DNA of 64,000 nt from Homalodisca vitripennis (GCF_021130785.1 NC_060213.1:113786501-113850500), one strand, 5' to 3'; shown: positions 21,700-39,044, counted from the stretch's first letter. Translations and numbers: made by a program. Notes: generated from the letters alone by a model not told the origin.

Positions 21700-23900
21700 A
21701 GTATTATTCTATGAAACTTTACCGTTTGATTTGTCAGGCCACAATAAATACAATACATCATATAAAGTAATGTCCTATCCTGGCTTACTTAGTCTAGTAA
21801 CTAAATTTTAATAATAATGAAATACAGTTTCTTTCAAATCAATATTTTAATGCTTTCTTTTCTAGAGCAAATGATTAAAGAGTGTGCCATTCTTTATTTA
21901 AAACACACTATTGTAGTTATCAGTGTATTTTAACCCTTAATTAATAATCAGTGGTCATTGCATTTAACAGGTGAAATTACTAGCTCATTTTTGTCATTCC
22001 AAAGCATATTTTACAGTAAGTACAGTGCATATTGTTTTGCCGAGATATTTTTTAACGTTTTTCTTTATTTATGCATTGTAAGTATGTACACTTTATTATT
22101 CTTATAATTTACTACTGTACAAAATTAATTATTATATTTTTCCAACTTTAAATCATTCATCTTATATTAATTATATATTTTCAAAAAGTTGTTACACATT
22201 ACAGCTGAAATTACTAGCTCATTGTTTATATTTTATTTTTTAATCAACTCGTGTAGTGTGCAAAAATTAATAGTAAAATAATCCTTCTAAACCAACTAAT
22301 TATATATTTAAAATTATTAACATACAAAACATATAATTTAATAAACAAAATACAACATATACCGCATCCAAGTAAATTTAAATGTTTTCATTTTATGGTC
22401 ATAACAATATTTAACTGATATTTCGTATTACTCGTTACTGGTTACGGGTTCCGATATTCTTGGCGAAACAATAATCTAATTAGCACGCGTAGTAATATTT
22501 TCTCTCTTGAAATTTGAAGTTAAGTATCTTGTTGAATATCCTCGTGAATATCCTCGTTACTGTACGTAAGTAAAATTTACATTTTTCGTATTATTAATTA
22601 ATCCTTTCATGCGAGATACCTGATTTGAATGTACTATAAAATAAATTAATAAATACATTAATATAGTAAATTATCCGCGATGATGCCTTATTTGCCACAT
22701 TAATACAGTTGTTGTGAAGGTCTTCTCACGAGACCAAGTTGTCGTCATTTATAAGTTGCCTCGACAAATGGCTAATCTCGTCGCGATTTTTAGGCGAATT
22801 CTAAAACTCCAAGTTTGATTCCTACTTCAAATGCATTCGAGTATTAATTCAAGTAGAATGATTCTTTTTCAACTTTGATTCTTACTTTCTTTTTGCGTCT
22901 ACAGTTGCAAATGTTGAGCGAAGATGCTGATGCCGCTCGTGTAAAACAACATCAACGTGAAGAGAGTCGTTAGGTAAATTTCAAAGAACATTAGATCCAC
23001 CAAGCTCAACCCCCAGATAGCATTTTAGTTTATTATTATCTTATTTTAGCAACAACGTGTAAATACATATTTTTATATAACATCTAAAAGTGGTGTTTGT
23101 AAGTTTTATTTACTACAATTAAAATTATAAGTCAACTTTGCAATATCGAGTGTTTATTATTACGCCCTTATAGATCTCCAAACCCATGTGTCTAGTCGGT
23201 ATAAACTTCTATTTGTTATTAAATTAGACATCTAAAATTTTGAATCACCATTACTGTTGGTATATTTTTTTTTCTGTACGTTATATGAAACTAATGTTAC
23301 AACCAAATTCGAACACTCTGTCTCAAACCTTTGACAAATAAATAAACATTTTTTAACCCATATGCATATAAAGAAATAAAAAACAAAGCGCTCTTGGATA
23401 TATGGTCCATTGAGTATTTTTTTATTTTAATACCTGAACCGATTCTAAAATATTTGTCGACCGTTATGAAACAAGCTTATTATCGAGTTAAGAAATATAA
23501 TATAAATTGCAATAACTACTTTATTATTTTACTTGTTGTACAGTTAAAAACATTACAATGTTCTTCTAATGAATAAATTGAATCGCTTACACGATTATCC
23601 CCATCTCTCTCTAACCACCACCTCCCCCTAAAATACATCTCCCTCTCCCCCTCTACCGCCCAGTACCAATTCTCTCACATCGAGCAGCGAAAGCAGGTAA
23701 CGATAATGTGGAAATCGCTTTAAAAGCTCCCAGCCCAGAAGAGCACTTTAAATCCTGTCCTTTGTTTGTTTTTCATCACGAAAATATGATTAAAATTCTT
23801 CAGACCACCCTCTTAATGGTCGTACATATTTGTCTTTTCAAAATCTCAACTTCAGTCACTCGGGCTACCACGGCATTTCCTATTTTTAATAAATAACAGG
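21700..23900 (+). repeat. Macro-repeat copy B, partial and rearranged
   Basis: Positions 21700-22415 resemble A1 360-1165, and 23210-23900 resemble A1 1250-1930, both in direct orientation. The piece between them (22425-23205) is an inverted relative of A1 5458-6302. Divergence is clearly greater than between A1 and A2. The block at 23580-23760 keeps the conserved GC-richer segment seen at 1640-1815. Confidence 0.7.
22425..23205 (-). mobile_element. Inverted divergent copy of block S inside copy B
   Basis: The start, TATTACTCGTTACTGGTTAC, is the reverse complement of the right end of block S in A1. Later parts also match in reverse order: the GGCACGCG-like segment, the GCAACAACG segment, and an AACCCATGTGT segment near 23185. 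The far terminal repeat is degraded. Confidence 0.55.
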
Positions 23901-23953
23901 CGTTTTGAAACCTAATTTATTGATAAACTATTCTGTATGAAATAACGAAGAGA

Positions 23954-24202
<249 letters not shown>

Positions 24203-24689
24203 TCACAGTTCACAGTTCACAGTTCACAACCACCTTTATTCAAAAAATTTCATAATTTTACAATGTATTTTCCCAATGCACCATGCAAGGTGCGCGCGGG
24301 AACATCTTAAACTATATTATTGTTAATTACTGTTTGATGCTGGCAGTCCTCATGCAACAGTCCATTCTATATTACAAGTAGAAATTTGTTGATTTTTTTC
24401 AGACTGAAATTTAAACTTTCACTGTAAGAATTGAGGTATCTACTGTATAATCCATCGTGCTATGCATTAACGCCAAATATTCAACAAAGATACATTGAAA
24501 CTACACATGAAATTGATTAATCAATTACCTCAGACCGATTCCGCACAATTACCCTATACAATAACTCTAATTTCAACAATGTATAATAATAAATAAGCAA
24601 CATATGAATCCATAAATACATAACAAATGAACAGTAACAATATAATAAATGTATGAATACAATGTTTAACAATAAATAATTAACATTAT

Positions 24690-24840
24690 GATAAATCTAT
24701 AGATATTATAACAAATAAACAATAACAACAAGATAAATCTATAGATATTATAACAAATAAATAATAACAACGAGATAAATCTATAGATATTATAACAAAT
24801 AAATAATAACAATGATATAAAACTATAAACTTATAACAAG
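24690..24840. repeat. 42-bp tandem repeat in the LINE 3' untranslated region
   Basis: Units begin at 24690, 24732 and 24774 (GATAAATCTATAGATATTAT and following), with a degenerate fourth from about 24814. Neighbouring units are almost identical. Confidence 0.85.
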
Positions 24841-24967
24841 TACAGTAAAAGTGAATTAGCATAGAACAAGTATGCTCTATTCAATAATAAATACAAAAGT
24901 ATATGATAGAAAAGATAATGAATAACTAAATAAATAAATAAATGGGGCGATATAAGCAACTCTGATC

Positions 24968-28962
<3,995 letters not shown>

Positions 28963-29267
28963 ACAGGATTTTTCCGGACATTTGCCATCATTCAGTGAAA
29001 CAATAAATCAGTAACACTACGTTTCGAGATCTGCAATCTGATCTCTTCTTCAGGTAAAGAACTAACCTAATACATAATATTACAAACTAGGTTAAAATAA
29101 ACAAATCTTATCAAACCGTTGTGGCACGCCTAAGTCAGGAATCACAACCTACATGTTGTTTGTCAACTTCACTTTATAGAGTTCACTACTACGCTTCACT
29201 ACTCGAAACGTAGTGTTACTGTTTTATTGTTTCACTGAACGATGGCAAATGTCCGGAAAAATCGTGT
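28963..29267. mobile_element. Small inverted-repeat transposon-like element (MITE) with 66-bp TIRs
   Basis: Left TIR 28963-29028 and right TIR 29202-29267 are 66 bp each and match as reverse complements at all but about three positions. The TIR includes GATTTTTCCGGACATTTGCC and GTAACACTACGTTTCGAG. The 173-bp interior is non-coding. Related interiors or ends lie at 6700-6886/16203-16352, 60848-61192, about 61360-61410, 39045-39205 and 47870-48000. A further 18 bases to the left (GAAGGATTGTGAAGGAA) are shared with other copies, so the real left end may be slightly farther out. No target duplication was found, so the superfamily is unknown. Confidence 0.85.
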
Positions 29268-32186
29268 CAAGAATATTGTAACAATATAAATTATTTACTT
29301 TACATTTCAAAAATTAGATTTCAAGGCTACCAGTGGAAAATATAGTAAACATGAGACTGTAATATAAGACGTAATCCGACCACGTAACAATACCGGATTT
29401 TCCCCATTAAGGCTTTAAAAGGAAAGATTCAAAATACAATTACATTCAAATAACACAACATATATAATCCTACAAGCACAAAATCCAATATCTCTGGAAC
29501 AATTTTTTAAATATTAAAATGGTGATTTTACAAATAAATGGATTGTGTAATATTCGAGTGATAGATGTTCAATATTATTGGAGGGTAGATGGGATACATG
29601 TTCCATACAGTAATCTTGAGAATTCGAACGTATTTATGTTATCAAGAACATGATATAGTTCCTTGTTAAAATCCTAGCGTTGTTCGTAATCCTAATATCC
29701 ATCTTGTCCATAATAGATAGGTCCTAGAGAATTGGCACTAAATGCATACAATCCTTTTTGCCTAAGGAAGAACGCTATTGATTTTGGGTAAAACAGTAGC
29801 AGAGGGGAAAGTACAATCTATACGGTAAAGACGTCAGTTAAGTTTGTAAGTTCCTTTGATGCTCCATTATTTCGATTTATTTAACAATTCAATTATGCAC
29901 CTAAACCATTAGGAGTATGTAATTTTATTAATGTATGCACAGTAATATACAAGCATTTTAAATTTGAATATCTTAAGAAAAATTTTTACAGCAGGTAAAA
30001 CTGTAAGCTTTCACATGAACAACTCTATAAAAGAATTCATGCAAATCGCCCTGGCACCTAGATTAACAGTTAAATCCTTCAATACCTTAAAGGACTGATC
30101 AGAGATTCCCAAAAATCTCTAAATACTAGACAAAGTTAACAATGGATACATATCACTAGTGTAAATGAATACAACATATTCCAATATAATTTATATTGGA
30201 AAATGTATTAGTTTATACTAGTGATAGTACAATAAACCATTTTTCCAATGCTCCAAGATTCTTCATACATACAATGGATACATAGTTACAGAAGTATAAG
30301 GTATTCAATGAGTAAAAGAAAACAACGAACAATAAACGAATATTTGTATTATTAACCCTTACTCAATGAAAACGACTGCGGGGGCCACTATTTGTGTACT
30401 AACACAAAATGAGTTCATTCAGATGGAAGCCTGTTGACTGTCTTTTAATTGTATTAATATCTCAAGGAAACGCTCAATATATTTGCTACCGCGCAACTAG
30501 TAACAAATTTTATTTTTCCAATAGACTTTGAAAATACTCCAAAATATACATTTCAAATGTTAGTCCCTATTGAGAGTTATAACTTTCAGTTTTGACATGA
30601 ACTACTCTACGAGTAAATCCATACAGTTCATCGTGATACCAACATTAACAGCTAATTCCTATAATATGGAAAAAGCTTCAATATCTATAAGTACTGAAAA
30701 GAGAATTTTCCAGATTTTCCAAATGGTATACGTCATAGGTGAAAAGTTACAGAGGCATATAACAAAACCTATTAATAGTAAGAGACAAAATAAAGTACAG
30801 TAAAGTCACGTTTTATATTTTTAACCGTTCCTCAACGTCAACGTCTACGGAGTGACTCTATTTATTTATGCGTTCAAAATCATCAAAACCATTTAAGAAT
30901 ATGATGATTTTCAAATTCACGATCAAAGATTTTCATAGCCGAATACAAGATTATTTTGAAAATGTGTCTGTTTTTATAATAAGTAGGAAATAATTTTGTA
31001 GACGTTATCTACAATTTAGAACGAATTCGTTATACTGCAACCAACGACGTTTATGGATGTGGTTAGGTACAAAAAGTTATTCTTCACAAGATCTGTGATA
31101 TGTAACAGTTAAAAGTTTTGTTATAGAACTCAAACCTACTTGTAGTTAATAATTATAAAATCAATTAGTTAAGCTATTAAAATGACCTACTCACCTTATC
31201 ATCAGATAAACCGACCACGGGAATGATTAGCAAATTGCACTGACCTGAAACAAAAGTTTAATTAAAGCATAAAACGATGCCAATAATGAGAACATTCAAC
31301 TTGATGTCAGAGATCCATAAATGTGCATTGCTTAAATGGTGGTTGATATTATCGAGATACCTCTACATAGCCTCCTGTAGAGATGTCGATGTGTAGAGAG
31401 ATGAGACATCGTTATGTCTCATAGATTTTGTGTATGATCTATACGAATCTTTCAGAAAAATTACAAATTTGAAATGATTAAATAAGTAAAACTATTTTTA
31501 TCACTATGAAGTTTAGTAAATTAAAAACCATCATATTAGTTAATTTATCTTATCAAGACTTCTAAAAGACTGGTATGAATTCTAGAAGAGTTAGAAAGAC
31601 ATTAGGGTTTGGTACCAGAACTATTGCCGTCATTGTGATCGAAGGTTGTTGTAATATTTAATATAAGGTAGCACGAATAAGGTTATATCGCTAAATCATC
31701 ATCTCTGTTATTTATTTGATTTCTATATTAGTTTCCACATGTTTGGTTTACTTCCTTATATCCTATATAGTTATTAATATATATATATATAGACTATATA
31801 TTGATTTCTTTTATATCCGAATTTAATGAAATGTGATTGTTATAGTATATTTTTATTTTTAATAAACTTCTTTGCTGCCTTCAAAAACTCACAGGTAAAT
31901 TACTGTTTCAAATACATTCCTTCAAATATATGGAAATACTGAAATTATTCAAATTAGGTCGAAAACTTACAATTATCTTGTTAAAACACCTTTCCTGTTT
32001 GAAAACCGAAGTTGGTTCAGTGAATTTACTTAACGTTATAGGTTAGGTAATTACCGGACAAGGCAAATTTTTTGTCATTTGAGCTAATTAGAAACGAAAA
32101 ATATTGAGTTTTTGTGAGGAACGGTTTAATTAAAAGTTCATTTGATTAATATCAATTATTATATAATGTTCTAAATGTTCAAATTT

Positions 32187-32191
<5 letters not shown>
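29268..32191. other. A+T-rich stretch, no gene seen
   Basis: Apart from the hairpin at 30152-30225, I see nothing definite here. Confidence 0.5.
30152..30225. repeat. 74-bp imperfect palindrome (hairpin)
   Basis: ATCACTAGTGTAAATGAATA at the left pairs with TAGTTTATACTAGTGAT at the right, and TTCCAATATA pairs with TATATTGGAA across the centre. Either strand could fold into a long hairpin. Confidence 0.75.

Positions 32192-32235
<44 letters not shown>
32192..32235. repeat. (TA)n microsatellite
   Basis: About 44 bp of alternating T and A. Confidence 0.95.
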
Positions 32236-32238
<3 letters not shown>

Positions 32239-32749
32239 ATATACAATTTTATACTTTGTTTACTTCCAAAACAAACCGGTCTGGTGCTCCTATATTACCT
32301 CTAGTGTTGAGGTAAATAGAATGGAACTAAATTATCACACCTCTTAGCTTTGGAAACAAGGTAGGGTTACGCCACACCACTTGTCACGCAACTGTCTTCA
32401 GTCAAAGTATCAAATCTATTGCTTATTTTATTAAGCTACATTACTCATACTTTACATGATAAAATTATATAATTGGAAAAATGTATTTATTCCATCTTAT
32501 CTACTTTATATCAAGTTAATTACAAGTATTTTTAAAGACCTTTCTTATTTTTTGTTTTACCACGAGAGTAAAAAAATTAAAAGTGTAACATACATTCTTA
32601 TTAAAATAAACTTAAGAAGGATTTAGAACAAACCATTGAGAAAACTATATAATTTTGAAAGGTCTCAAATGTTATTTATAATTAAACATTTTTAAGACGT
32701 TCCTCTTTTAAGGAAACTTTTTTGATAACGTTCACTTAAAACATTAGAA
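32236..32749. other. A+T-rich stretch without recognised features
   Basis: No frame or repeat stands out between the TA repeat and the long inverted repeat. Confidence 0.45.
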
Positions 32750-33780
32750 AAGTTCTTGAACGTAATGTTTTTAACTTGTAAGTTCCTGTGCAAGTATGTT
32801 TCATCATCTCAGAAAACATTAAAAAGTCTACGAATAAAATATAGACGGCTCACTAATATTTTTATTACATTTTACTCAAATGACTGATTAAATTTATAAT
32901 AAATTATTCTTATAGCCTTTTGTAACTCGTTTTATACGGGTTTTACTGTTCAAAACTTTCATATTTTTGAAATCGTACTATAACGTTATTAACATTTTTA
33001 GTGATTACATTTCATCGAACTTTAGCAATATATTTACACAGAAAATCATCAAGAAATTGATAGCCACTTTTACTATGAAATAATTTTATCAATACCTTTT
33101 TATTCATTTAAAGACATACTCAATACTAATTTAGTACAACATCTGTATATTCAGAATTGTACTCTTACTCTATCTTAATTCGTTGCAATTAATAATTAAT
33201 TAAGTATAGTTATAGGTGTGCGTGCAGGCGAATGATTAATAGCAACATACCACGCCATGCGTTTAAAACCTCTTTAGTTAATTGTATTTGTCGCTAGCGC
33301 AGAAGACAAAAGAGGCACTTAAAATTTGAGATGCTTATGCTTATGTATTGCACAACATTAACATATTATTCAAAGAGCCATTGCGATGTTGAATGCAATT
33401 ATGCCGTAGACAATAAGTAACTCGATGAGATGGAGAAAGCGCTGTTAATGTGCTGTTAGTTAAGATGGTTAGACTACGTCTGCCTCAAGACTCATTTTCT
33501 TCTCTCGCAGTGCCGCTGTTAATTTCATTTGCGGGAATCCTTACATACTTGTTTTCCCCGCAGTTAATTTTCTCTGACAATCGAACTGAATCGTACAGTG
33601 CGGTTTATTGGGATGATAATTTTACTTTGCGTAAGATAGTATTCGATAAAATATAATGCGAGCCTCCCATGTCCGGTAGTAGATTTATATTCAATAAGGC
33701 TTTGCACAAATGAATAACTGGACATAATATAGTATAGTTAGTTAGGAGTTGTGTTATAACCCTTACGCTCCTCAAATTTT
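32750..33780 (+). repeat. Left arm of a long imperfect inverted repeat
   Basis: Segments of this arm match the reverse complement of 36950-38060 in the same order. Examples are GCGCTGTTAATGTGCTGTTA (33447) against 37280-37301, the CACGCC-TGCGTTTAAAAC piece (33252) against 37504-37522, TTTCATCATCTC (32799) against 37998-38010, and GTAGATTTA-ATTCAA (33676) against 37035-37050. Divergence and indels are substantial, so the structure is old. Confidence 0.65.
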
Positions 33781-36046
33781 GGCGGTAAAATATATATAAC
33801 CCTTAAGTATCGATCTGCAATTTTATGTGCAATCCTAGTTTGTGCCTGTAGCTTTATTAGTGTAAAAGTGTGGTGTATATTCAATATTATAGTGTATATT
33901 CATTATTATGGTGTATATTCATTAATAATGATACATGATACTCTGCCAGTGTCAGTTCAGACAATATTATAGATAAAGATAACGCCGAACCCATGTCGAT
34001 GGTATTGATAAATGCTTTCGTTTTGCACGCTACGTTGTACATATGAACGAATAAATATTTAAATATTGAATGTAAATATGAATAATGTATGTCGTTTTGC
34101 GTATAACACAGAGAAAATTTAGTGTTAACAATATTGTTTATGTTTTAAGTTGCTATTTGCACAGTAAGTTTTTAAAGTCATATTGTTTGAGGTGGAATCC
34201 AGATACATACCGTGAAGAAAAATGGGAACGATGTTCTACAAAATATATTTTCAGACGTATAAATATATAGTATAATCAAGCTTGCAAGATGAAGAATCCA
34301 ATACACACTTTTCTATAAATTTGAGGATCATTTAAACAGTTTGTTGATACAAAAAGAAAACTAGTATACAGCTATGTGTGAAGCACTATTCCATGCTGAT
34401 ATACAAAAGATATGTGCCAGTTCGACCGTTGTGGCGTTCCGGTCGTCGATAAACTTAGTCGATAAAAATAGTACCTTTCAGTACTGGTACAGAGGAGATG
34501 TCAAAACGGACTATCTATTATATGTTCCGCTTTATGATAATAGCTGCGATATTGATGAATAGTATGAACTGAAGTTAGTTGTGAGTGCAAAATCCTGTAA
34601 AGCGGTAGGTAGTGCAACTCTGATATCATAACCGTCTTACTTGTAAAAAACTGTGTTAATTTTAAATAAATTCTAAAAAATTCTAATATTCTTTTTATTT
34701 ATTATATATAAACCATGAATCGAGATTTTATAGTTCAATCAATCGGAAAAATACAACACCTGTAAATACTGTACTTTGTTTTCACAGTAGCGAATATAAT
34801 GTGTTTTAACTCTACCTCCCTTCAAATAGAAGGAAGATTGCAAACAATTGAAGAGTTATCGGAGATGTTTGATGAAGTGGTAAATGAATGCAGGTATACT
34901 GGTTGAATGCTTTGGCTGATAAGAGCTGCCTAATTGTAACGTAGCACAGTCGAAGAGCTACACTTGTATGTTAGGCTGAGATGGCCGTGTAAAGTTTCAT
35001 TTAAATTAGTTATTTTGGGTTGTCTTTAGTACTCCTAGATCCGTAATATACTGTAGCTCATAATTTTCAGTAGCTACCCAAAAAGGTTTTAGGCGGACGT
35101 CGACAAAAATGAAGAATAAATTATAGAGGTTTATTAATATATCAGCATTGTACTTTGTGCACAGAAACTTCATTTTTATACTTGTATCAACAACAAAATT
35201 TTATTTAAGTTGTTTGCTTAGAACAAGAAGCTGAGAAACCTCTTGTGACAGGATATTCAGAATGGATAATTTGTAAATCTATTGTTATATGGATTTTGAA
35301 AATTATTTATAGTTTTGACTGTATTTCGATAATTGGCTGAGCGTTAGCGACGTCTACTTAAGCGATTGGAAAATATAATTGTGTCTATCAGCACGATATC
35401 ACGAGAACAAATTTACCTAACAAGTTTGCACAAAAGTTAATTTATATAAAGGAAAATAGGGGTTGTTGGTTGTACATCTCACCATGGAATTTAGCTGATC
35501 GTTTTCACAAATGTTTACGTAAATTTTATGTGTAACAATGATAGCTACGCGAAATCTAGTGAATAAATAAATACATTTTTCCAATTATATAATTTTCCAT
35601 GTAAATGTTGAGTTAAGCTCCAATCTACATTCCTCTTAGTGCAGCGTCTGGTATCTGACGCTGTTACAGACTTGACTCCTAGAATGTGATGCCATGTTCG
35701 TCTCAAGAAATACAACAAGTTTGCTGAAAATGAACTCGTTTCATCGTTTAAACATCAGAGCCACCTAGACAACAAGATATACTGTAATATATTGAAGAGG
35801 TACTATCATTGTCTCGTCACTTAGAGTGGAGTTGTGCAGCACCTGATAGTATGTTCTCTTTTATTGTAAATATGAAACGCGTAAAAAATATAGAAGGATG
35901 CGGGAGTATCTTCAAACAGACAGTTCACTATAATCTTTCAATCATAATGAGTTTGAATCAGAATGAAGTGTCCATATTTGATAAAACCTCCCAATTGGAA
36001 CCTCTCGACGCTTTCCACTAAATACTAGAAAACAAAAGACAACATC
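33781..36046. other. Interior of the long inverted repeat, no gene seen
   Basis: The interior has three 19-bp units of GTGTATATTCATTAT type at 33872-33928. A segment at 35335-35510 resembles the left end of the macro-repeat (see 54095-54290): GGCTGAGCGTTAGCGA, GCACGATAT and GGAATTTAGCTGA occur in the same order. Short frames at 34085, 34374 and 35809 show no recognisable domain. Confidence 0.45.
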
Positions 36047-36293
36047 GGGAGTCCCGATGGCCGAGCGGTGTAAGTCGTTGGACTTTGGGTCTGAGTTAGA
36101 GATAGCGTAGGTTTGAATCCTGTCTGTGACCGTTGCACTTTTTATCAGTACAATCAACCTCATACTGTATCGACTCTCCCTGTATTCTGTTTGATAAGAT
36201 CTTCGCACAGGCCAGTGGCTCATGAGGACGGACAGAATAAGGCTTAAAAGGGGATCGGCCTCTCTTTTTACAACAACAAAAAAAGAAAAAAAA
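36047..36293 (+). mobile_element. tRNA-derived SINE
   Basis: The head resembles a tRNA of Leu/Ser type with both internal RNA polymerase III promoter boxes: box A TGGCCGAGCGGT at 36058-36069 and box B GGTTTGAATCC at 36110-36120. A tRNA-unrelated body follows, ending in an A-rich tail (36271-36293). The head does not fold as a functional tRNA, because the acceptor ends do not pair. A 15-bp palindrome, ATCGGGAGTCCCGAT (36044-36058), spans the 5' end. I found no secure target duplication. The SINE lies within the long inverted repeat but has no partner in the other arm, so it is younger than that structure. Confidence 0.85.
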
Positions 36294-36949
36294 CATGCCA
36301 AAATAAATTTTAATTAAAACTACGCTGATAGTTAGATAAAAAATTATTAAAATTAAAAAAATTTTAACACTTGTTTACCTAACTATCACTGGCTGATCAA
36401 CACCTTGATGTTTATTTGACTGCTACTCTCTGCGTCATAACCGACAAAATTCATGGTAAACTATTATTTAATTTATTGTTATTATTAGGACTCCAAAGAA
36501 ACATAGAGATCAACTTATTCTAAACTAATAAAACCAGATGTCAACGTGGGTGTCCCTGAAATTTCCGGAACAGCCAGCTTTAATAAATTAATATTTAACT
36601 AAATATGCCTATTTTTTAATACGGAAGGGGAAAGAATATGCAATTAATATTTCGATAATGGATCTTTCAAAATGAATTTATGAAATATTCCAAACTAATC
36701 TAAGGTCTACATAACACTGGTATGGTTACACCCAAACATTCCTCCGCGGTGGCATTCCAGCTACATCTGCGGTACGATCCTAAACAGTCCCGAACTTTGG
36801 CCATACACGTTTGTGGCGCCATCTACACACACAAGGGAATACTACATATATCCTACACTATGTTTAGCATGTACCTTTAGAATGTAAAGGTTTACGAACA
36901 ACGCCTCGCTTGCTGTGCGAAGTAACGCATGTTTACCATGTATATACTA

Positions 36950-38060
36950 CCAAAGTTTAGAATGTAACGGTTATATAACAACACCTCGCTAAATAAACGT
37001 CCAGTAATTGGTTTGTGTAAAATGTTGTTGAATTTAAATCTACCACCAGGCATGGGATACTCATATTACATTTTACCAAACATTACCTGACGAAAGAGAG
37101 AAATTGCGCCTTTTAACATCACATAGTACACTGATAAAGATCAGTTTTAGAGACAATTAACTAGATAACATTGGGGAAAACAAATAAATTTGTTACATTC
37201 CGCAATTGAAATAAACACCGGCGCTGCAAGAGAACAATATGTGTCTTGAGGGACACGCGCAGAGTAACCTCGCTAATTAACAGCACATTAACAGCGCTAT
37301 CTCTAAATCATTAAGTTACTTCTGTCTTTGACTGCACTCAACACTGTAACGGCCGCTTGAATAGCGATGGTTTCAAATTTCAATATGTACATTATTAATG
37401 TTCTGCGATAGAATAAATATAAAGAGTCTAAATTTAACGTGCCTTTTTTGCTAGTAGCAGTATCCTTGAGCTTAAGTCAAATACAATTATTAACTAATGA
37501 AGTTTTAAACGCAAGGCGTGCAATTTTGAAGGAAATAATTTACCTTCCCGCAAACTTGTACCTATACTTAATTTTTCTTAAACTATATAATTGAAAGCAT
37601 CAAATTATAATAAAATAATAGATTAAACGCTGATGAACGCTGATATATTCATTTCACTAAATTACTTTTAAATGCAAATTGCAGTTTATAAAAAGAAATA
37701 TCGATAACGCTTCTTAATAAAAGTGCTTTCAATTCCTTTAATTTTACTTCGGCTTGGAGGTATATTTATCGTATTAAAACAATTTTTTTAGTAAAAAGTA
37801 CAAGAACCATGTAATATACCATGCAGTGTAAAAATGTTTTAAAATTAAGTAAACCACTGTAAAAACACAAGACAAAAGGACTATAGAAATGGTATCTTTT
37901 AAATTTATTAAGTCATCTTAGTATAGAGTTTTAATAAAACTGTATTACGGAGTAAGCCATCTTCATTTCATTTTTAAGCCTTTAAATATTTCTTTTACGA
38001 GATGATGAAAGCAACGTTGTACACGAAATTATTAAACAGTATTTGCTTCTACAAGACAGA
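36950..38060 (-). repeat. Right arm of the long imperfect inverted repeat
   Basis: Reverse-complement partner of 32750-33780. The arms are separated by about 3.2 kb. No coding frame lies in either arm. Confidence 0.65.
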
Positions 38061-38695
38061 CGGGTAAACAAAAACAATATCTTTAGAATTTTATAAGCAG
38101 AATTAAAAGCTGAGTTCGCCCTATATTCGTTATTTTACGGGACTAATTTTTTTATCATTTTGGAATAGTTTATCTGTATTAAAATACAATGGAGCATTGT
38201 CTTTAGAGGGTTTTTTTTCATTTATTTGAATAGTAATAAATAGAAACAAAAAGAATTTCTTATACACTTTGATTTTAGATAATATACACGCGAAAAAGAA
38301 ATAATGTAGAGCGAATGTAAACTAAGCAACAATGTAAACTGAGATTTCGGAGATATAGAGGGCTTTTCGCAAAAGTGTTAGTAAGGTTTTAATGCTGAGC
38401 GACGTAAACTACTTTATAACTATAGTTTATTAACTATAACAATTTCTTTTGAAAAAATTGAATCTTAAGAGGCACCAAATAAATTGAGAATGACAGTTGT
38501 CATTAATAACGTAGCATATGTAAAGAATATATTAATTTGGGTCTATGTTGGGAATTATTTGAGTAAGCATGTTTACTCTAATATAAATGGCCCCATCTTT
38601 AAACTCTCCATTATCGTGGTATCATGATCGGAGAAAATCCCAAAAATCTCTTGGATATCCTGTCATGAGGGCTAATCCAATAAGTATATTTGTAT

Positions 38696-38880
38696 GAATC
38701 TTCGTAATACATATGTTACGATGCAGAAGAAAGCAATACGAGTTACGGCTGAGGGAGAGGATGAGATATATTATGGAGTGTCAGATGGAGTCTGTATAGA
38801 ATACCATGCTCTCTACGAGTATATCTGAATGTGTCCCCAACACCGGCACATATGTTTGTGTTACTGACTGTACGGACTAA
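38696..38880 (+). repeat. Inverted repeat pair, left member
   Basis: AGAAGAAAGCAATAC, GTCAGATGGAGTCTGTA and ACCGGCACATA occur in the same order, reverse-complemented, at 42222-42400. This looks like two oppositely oriented copies of one unidentified repeat. Confidence 0.7.
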
Positions 38881-39044
38881 TGTTTATATCGGTAACTACA
38901 ACCGTTAGACCTGTTAACTTATGTAATCATAGTGAACAAAATTTTATCGCATCAAGCTTCTACATGGCGGAAATATAAATTTGTAACTGCCGGAATCCGT
39001 ACACTACTACAACATAAGAATCGGCTATGTAATAACGTAGAATT

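Noticed and set aside
33450..33656. 68-codon frame with a hydrophobic stretch
   Set aside because: It lies inside the long inverted repeat, and the matching arm does not keep the frame.
36051..36125. A functional tRNA-Leu/Ser gene
   Set aside because: Promoter boxes are present but the acceptor and other stems do not pair; the tail and body show a SINE.
38733..38790. A LINE-like peptide (QKKAIRV) suggesting another reverse transcriptase fragment
   Set aside because: The match is only a few residues and the surroundings do not support a LINE C-terminus.
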